Part shown: positions 61,166 to 64,000 of the stretch, one piece after another
Layout of the letters: every line of letters begins with the position of its first letter
Position numbering within the stretch: position 1 is the stretch's first letter
Assembly: GCA_028279445.1 (NCBI GenBank)
Contig: JANQNT010000027.1
Span: forward strand, 62,001 to 126,000
Source of the DNA: Tepidamorphaceae bacterium
Lineage (GTDB): Bacteria > Pseudomonadota > Alphaproteobacteria > Rhizobiales > Tepidamorphaceae
Direction of reading: 5' to 3'
DNA length: 64,000 nt
Notes under the pieces: generated by a model
What the model was told of the DNA's origin: nothing
Databases searched by the model: none
What the model saw: the letters and a program-made list of their open reading frames with translations, nothing else
Program-made: the position numbers and the translations under genes

Positions 61166-62440
61166 ATGAAAGCTCTGGAAGGCGTTAAGATCCTCGACTT
61201 CACCCATGTGCAATCGGGGCCGACCTGCACGCAGCTTCTGGCCTGGTTCGGCGCCGATGTGATCAAGGTGGAGCGGCCAGGCGTTGGCGACGCGACGCGC
61301 AAGCAGCTCGTCGACGTACCCGGCGCCGACAGCCTCTACTTCACCATGCTCAACCACAACAAGCGTTCCATCGAGCTGAACTCGAAGAACGAGACCGGCA
61401 AGCAGGTGCTGACCCGCCTGATCGAGGAATGCGACGTGCTGGTGGAGAATTTCGCCCCCGGCGCGCTCGACCGGATGGGCTTTTCCTGGGAACGCATCCA
61501 GGAAATCAACCCGCGCATCATCATGGCGTCGGTGAAGGGTTTCGGGCCGGGCAAGTACGAGGACTGCAAGGTCTACGAGAACGTCGCCCAGTGTGCCGGC
61601 GGATCGGCTTCGACGACGGGCTTTCTGGACGGACCGCCCACGGTCACCGGGGCGCAGATCGGCGATAGCGGGACCGGCCTGCATCTGGCGCTCGGCATCG
61701 TCACCGCGCTCTTCCAGCGCGAAAAGACCGGGCGCGGACAGAAAGTCCTGGCACCGATGCAGGACGGCGTCCTCAACCTGTGCCGGGTCAAGCTGCGCGA
61801 CCAGCAGCGCCTGGCCGCCGGTCCTCTGAAGGAATATTCGCAGTTCGGCGAGGGCATCGAATTCGGCGATGCGACGCCGCGCGCGGGCAACGATTCAGGC
61901 GGCGGCCAGCCGGGTCGCATCCTCAAGTGCAAGGGCTGGGAAGACGATCCCAACGCCTACACCTACTTCATCACCCAGGCTGCGGTCTGGGAGAAGATCT
62001 GCGACGTCATCGGCGAGCCGGAGTGGAAGACCAAGGAAGGCTACGCCACGCCGCCGGAGCGTCTTGACAAGCTGAACGAGATATTCGGGCGTATCGAGCA
62101 GTGGACGATGACCAAGACCAAGTTCGAGGTGATGGACATCTGCAATCCCCTCGACATTCCGGTCGGTCCGATCCTGTCCATGAAAGAGATCATGGAGGAT
62201 GAGGGCCTGCGCAAGACAGGCACCATCGTCGAGGTCGATCACCCCGAACGTGGTCGCTATGCCACCGTCGGCTGCCCGATCAAGCTCAGCGACAGCGAGG
62301 TCGAAGTGGTCCGCTCGCCGCTACTGGGCGAACACACGATGGAAGTCCTCTCCGAGGTGCTCGGCTACTCCGGCGAGGCTTTGCAAGAGGTCGTGGATTC
62401 CGGCGCGGTGGGCGAGCCAAAGGCGATTGCCGCAGAGTGA
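61166..62440 (+). CDS. frc: Formyl-CoA:oxalate CoA-transferase
   Basis: This 424-residue class III CoA-transferase moves CoA from formyl-CoA to oxalate. The catalytic Asp167 is in [14 protein letters not shown] (Asp169 in Oxalobacter Frc), and the glycine loop GGGQPGR, matching the GGGGQP of Frc, is present. The start [20 protein letters not shown] is typical. The ATG at 61166 follows GGGGGAATCGG and is chosen over a TTG eight codons earlier. With oxc it makes a closed cycle in which oxalate yields CO2 and formate. Confidence 0.95.
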   Translation: MKALEGVKILDFTHVQSGPTCTQLLAWFGADVIKVERPGVGDATRKQLVDVPGADSLYFTMLNHNKRSIELNSKNETGKQVLTRLIEECDVLVENFAPGALDRMGFSWERIQEINPRIIMASVKGFGPGKYEDCKVYENVAQCAGGSASTTGFLDGPPTVTGAQIGDSGTGLHLALGIVTALFQREKTGRGQKVLAPMQDGVLNLCRVKLRDQQRLAAGPLKEYSQFGEGIEFGDATPRAGNDSGGGQPGRILKCKGWEDDPNAYTYFITQAAVWEKICDVIGEPEWKTKEGYATPPERLDKLNEIFGRIEQWTMTKTKFEVMDICNPLDIPVGPILSMKEIMEDEGLRKTGTIVEVDHPERGRYATVGCPIKLSDSEVEVVRSPLLGEHTMEVLSEVLGYSGEALQEVVDSGAVGEPKAIAAE

Positions 62441-62523
62441 CCGGACGGACCGGCGAACAGTAACGACAACGATAAGGGCAGGCCGGCGCGAAGACCGGCA
62501 AAAGGCCCAAGGGAGGACGTTTG

Positions 62524-63441
62524 ATGCGATTGATCGTGATGGGGCAGCAGGCCTTCGGCAAGGATGTGCTTGCGAAGCTCCTCGACACGGGAACCGACGA
62601 GGTCGTGGCCGTCTATTGCGAGCCCGACCGCGACGGCAAGCCTGTCGATCCGATCAAGGAATTCGCGCTCGAGAAGGGGTTGCCGGTCGAGCAGCCTGCG
62701 AATTTCGATGAGCAGGCGACGCTCGACACGCTGGCCGGCTTTGAGGCCGATCTGATGGTCATGGCCTTCGTCAACGTCTTCGTGCCCGAAGCCGCCCGGG
62801 ATACGCCGATCCACGGATCGATCTGCTTCCATCCCTCGCTGCTGCCGCTGCATCGCGGCCCCAGCGCGGTCAACTGGCCGATCATCATGGGCTCCACGAA
62901 GTCGGGCTACTCCTGGTTCTATCCCAGCGACGGCCTCGACGAGGGCGACAGCCTGCTGCAGTGGGAGTGCGACATCGGTCCCGACGACACGGTCATCGAT
63001 CTTTATTTCAAGAAGATCTATCCGGCCGCCGTGGACAGCGTGCTGGAGGTCTGCGACCTGTTCCGCGCCGGCAACCCGCCGCATATCGTGCCCGATGAGG
63101 CACAGGCGACCTACGAACGCCGTTGTACCAAGCGGCACTCTGGGATTGACTGGAACAAGCCGGTTCAGCAGGTCTACGATCTGATCCGCGGCACCAATCC
63201 GGCGCCGGGCGCCTGGACCACCCACGGCGGTACCGAGCTTGGCATCTTCGACAGCGTGCGCGTGCCGGGCGATGGGCTTTCGGGCAAGATCCGCTCGGTC
63301 GGCGAAGAGGGCTTCGAGGTGCAGTGCATTGGCGGCCGGGTGCTGGTCAAGCGGGTGCGTCCCGAAGGCGGCGACAAGATGCCGGCAGCGGCATGGGCGG
63401 ATTCGGTCGGGCTCAAGCCCGGCGATACGCTCGGCGAATAG
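62524..63441 (+). CDS. Formyltransferase resembling the N-terminal domain of 10-formyl-THF dehydrogenase
   Basis: This 305-residue protein belongs to the formyltransferase fold shared with Fmt and PurN. It is closest to the hydrolase domain of ALDH1L1-type 10-formyltetrahydrofolate dehydrogenase: GSICFHPSLLPLHRGPSAVN, then SDGLDEGDSLLQWECDIGPD. His103 and Asp139 match the catalytic His106 and Asp142 of that domain. The acyl-carrier and aldehyde dehydrogenase domains are absent. The 3' part (GAWTTHGGTELGIFDSVRVP) forms the C-terminal barrel. The ATG at 62524 follows GGGAGG. As the gene next to frc, it may transfer the formyl group between formyl-CoA or formate and folate. That activity is inferred. 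Confidence 0.85.
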   Translation: MRLIVMGQQAFGKDVLAKLLDTGTDEVVAVYCEPDRDGKPVDPIKEFALEKGLPVEQPANFDEQATLDTLAGFEADLMVMAFVNVFVPEAARDTPIHGSICFHPSLLPLHRGPSAVNWPIIMGSTKSGYSWFYPSDGLDEGDSLLQWECDIGPDDTVIDLYFKKIYPAAVDSVLEVCDLFRAGNPPHIVPDEAQATYERRCTKRHSGIDWNKPVQQVYDLIRGTNPAPGAWTTHGGTELGIFDSVRVPGDGLSGKIRSVGEEGFEVQCIGGRVLVKRVRPEGGDKMPAAAWADSVGLKPGDTLGE

Positions 63442-63463
63442 TGGTTGAAGTGGGAGTATCGAC

Positions 63464-64000
63464 GTGATCCACAACATACTCGTACCGGTTCGCGGTGACG
63501 GCAAAGGCGACAATGTGCTCGCCCATGCAGCCGCCCTGGCGCGCCGCTTCGATGCTCATATCGAGGTCACTCATTGCCGGGTGCGGGCGGAAGACCTGAT
63601 GCCGTTCGCGGTGCCGGTGCCCGGTTTCCTCAAGGCGCAACTCGCCGACTCGGCGAAAAGGCTGGCCGAATTCGAGGAAGAGGGCCTGGTGCAGGAGCTG
63701 CGCGAGCTGGCCAAGAGCCTCGATCTGGTCTTCTCCGACGACCCCAACGCCGCCGGCGTGACGGTCTCCTGGACCGAGGAGCAGGGCAAGCAGCCCGACG
63801 TCATCAAGCACCACGGCCGCCTTGCCGATGTCATCGCCGTGCCGCAGCCCGACCGGGAGCAGAACGTCGGCTTCAATACGCTGAAGTCCGCTTTGTTCCT
63901 GACCGGACGCCCGGTGATGATGTGCCCGCCGACCGAGACGGTGCCGCAGACGCTGGGCAAGCATGTGAGCGTTGCCTGGAACGGTTCGCTGGAAGCCGCC
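63464..64000 (+). CDS. Universal stress protein family protein (3' end outside window)
   Basis: The first 179 codons of a UspA-family protein are visible, starting with GTG at 63464 (GGGAG upstream): ILVPVRGDGKGDNVLAHAAA and a middle VIKHHGRLADVIAVPQ. A second Usp segment begins near the window end (HVSVAWNGSLEAA), so it is probably a tandem-domain protein. Usp proteins bind ATP or are stress markers. It is 22 bases after the formyltransferase gene and co-directional, and so is likely part of the operon. The exact function is unknown. Confidence 0.85.
   Translation, partial: MIHNILVPVRGDGKGDNVLAHAAALARRFDAHIEVTHCRVRAEDLMPFAVPVPGFLKAQLADSAKRLAEFEEEGLVQELRELAKSLDLVFSDDPNAAGVTVSWTEEQGKQPDVIKHHGRLADVIAVPQPDREQNVGFNTLKSALFLTGRPVMMCPPTETVPQTLGKHVSVAWNGSLEAA

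Noticed and set aside
1-64000. Prophage, integrative element or toxin-antitoxin system
   Set aside because: No integrase, transposase, phage structural gene or toxin-antitoxin pair was recognised; the genes are mostly chromosomal housekeeping or metabolic.

Overview
The window is a high-GC (about two thirds G+C by eye), densely coded chromosomal segment of an alphaproteobacterium, most likely of the order Hyphomicrobiales (Rhizobiales). The evidence is gene content and synteny (Usg-like protein, bacterial transglutaminase-like cysteine protease, DUF2336 protein, hisI-folE-scaffold-yidD-thrS order, the Anbu cluster), an Irr-type iron control element before bacterioferritin, and palindromic repeats of a type common in this order. 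I cannot name a genus. There is no prophage, transposase or CRISPR array, but several families of small palindromic repeats sit between genes.

Layout. 1-8156: the 3' part of a molybdenum hydroxylase (form II-like CO dehydrogenase) operon: coxL (cut by the window edge), coxM, coxD, coxE, two XdhC-type half proteins and a fused molybdopterin-binding/cytidylyltransferase protein, ending with an overlapping FeS-type photolyase gene. 8234-10968: Usg-like protein, a 3-hydroxyisobutyrate dehydrogenase-like enzyme, and a TetR regulator divergent from a short-chain dehydrogenase with a palindromic operator between them. 11074-15163 (minus): the complete Anbu proteasome-like cluster (ATP-grasp, alpha-E, transglutaminase, Anbu). 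15328-19227: radC, map, sfsA, a MoaB/CinA-like protein, a Gpt-type phosphoribosyltransferase and tRNA-Leu(UAA). 19566-25294: a flavin monooxygenase, an NDUFS6-like zinc-finger protein, two alpha/beta hydrolases, a MITE-like 164-bp inverted-repeat element, cysE, a small membrane protein and a gamma-carbonic anhydrase-like protein. 25295-30695: structured tandem repeats, then a secreted transglutaminase-like protease, PilZ, PAS-like, rhomboid, CBS and patatin proteins. 30842-36117: hisI, folE, an Fe-S scaffold, yidD, a DDAH-like hydrolase and thrS. 36239-44120: a lipoprotein, an exported protein, a nitroreductase, a flavin reductase, a MaoC/CoA-ester lyase pair, a lytic transglycosylase, DUF2336, and an Hpt/response-regulator pair. 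44262-49649: nadK, cutA, a cobalamin-riboswitch-controlled btuB-like receptor, a DUF4864 protein, and bfd/bfr with an iron-control element. 49728-52974: DUF1295, HAD, cyclic-nucleotide-binding and quinone oxidoreductase genes.

53069-64000 is the most interesting part: an apparent oxalate/C2 regulon. It holds a divergent SucCD-type CoA ligase pair, a LysR regulator, an isochorismatase-like hydrolase, a hydroxypyruvate-reductase-like dehydrogenase, a GntR/FCD regulator, oxalyl-CoA decarboxylase (oxc), formyl-CoA:oxalate CoA-transferase (frc), a stand-alone formyltransferase resembling the N-terminal domain of 10-formyl-THF dehydrogenase, and a universal stress protein cut by the window end. The same palindrome TGGTATACCA lies upstream of the ligase pair, the dehydrogenase and the GntR gene. 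This suggests that the GntR protein controls all three units and that oxalate breakdown is wired to folate one-carbon and serine-cycle-like metabolism. The wiring is inference; the enzyme families and the operator copies are visible in the sequence.
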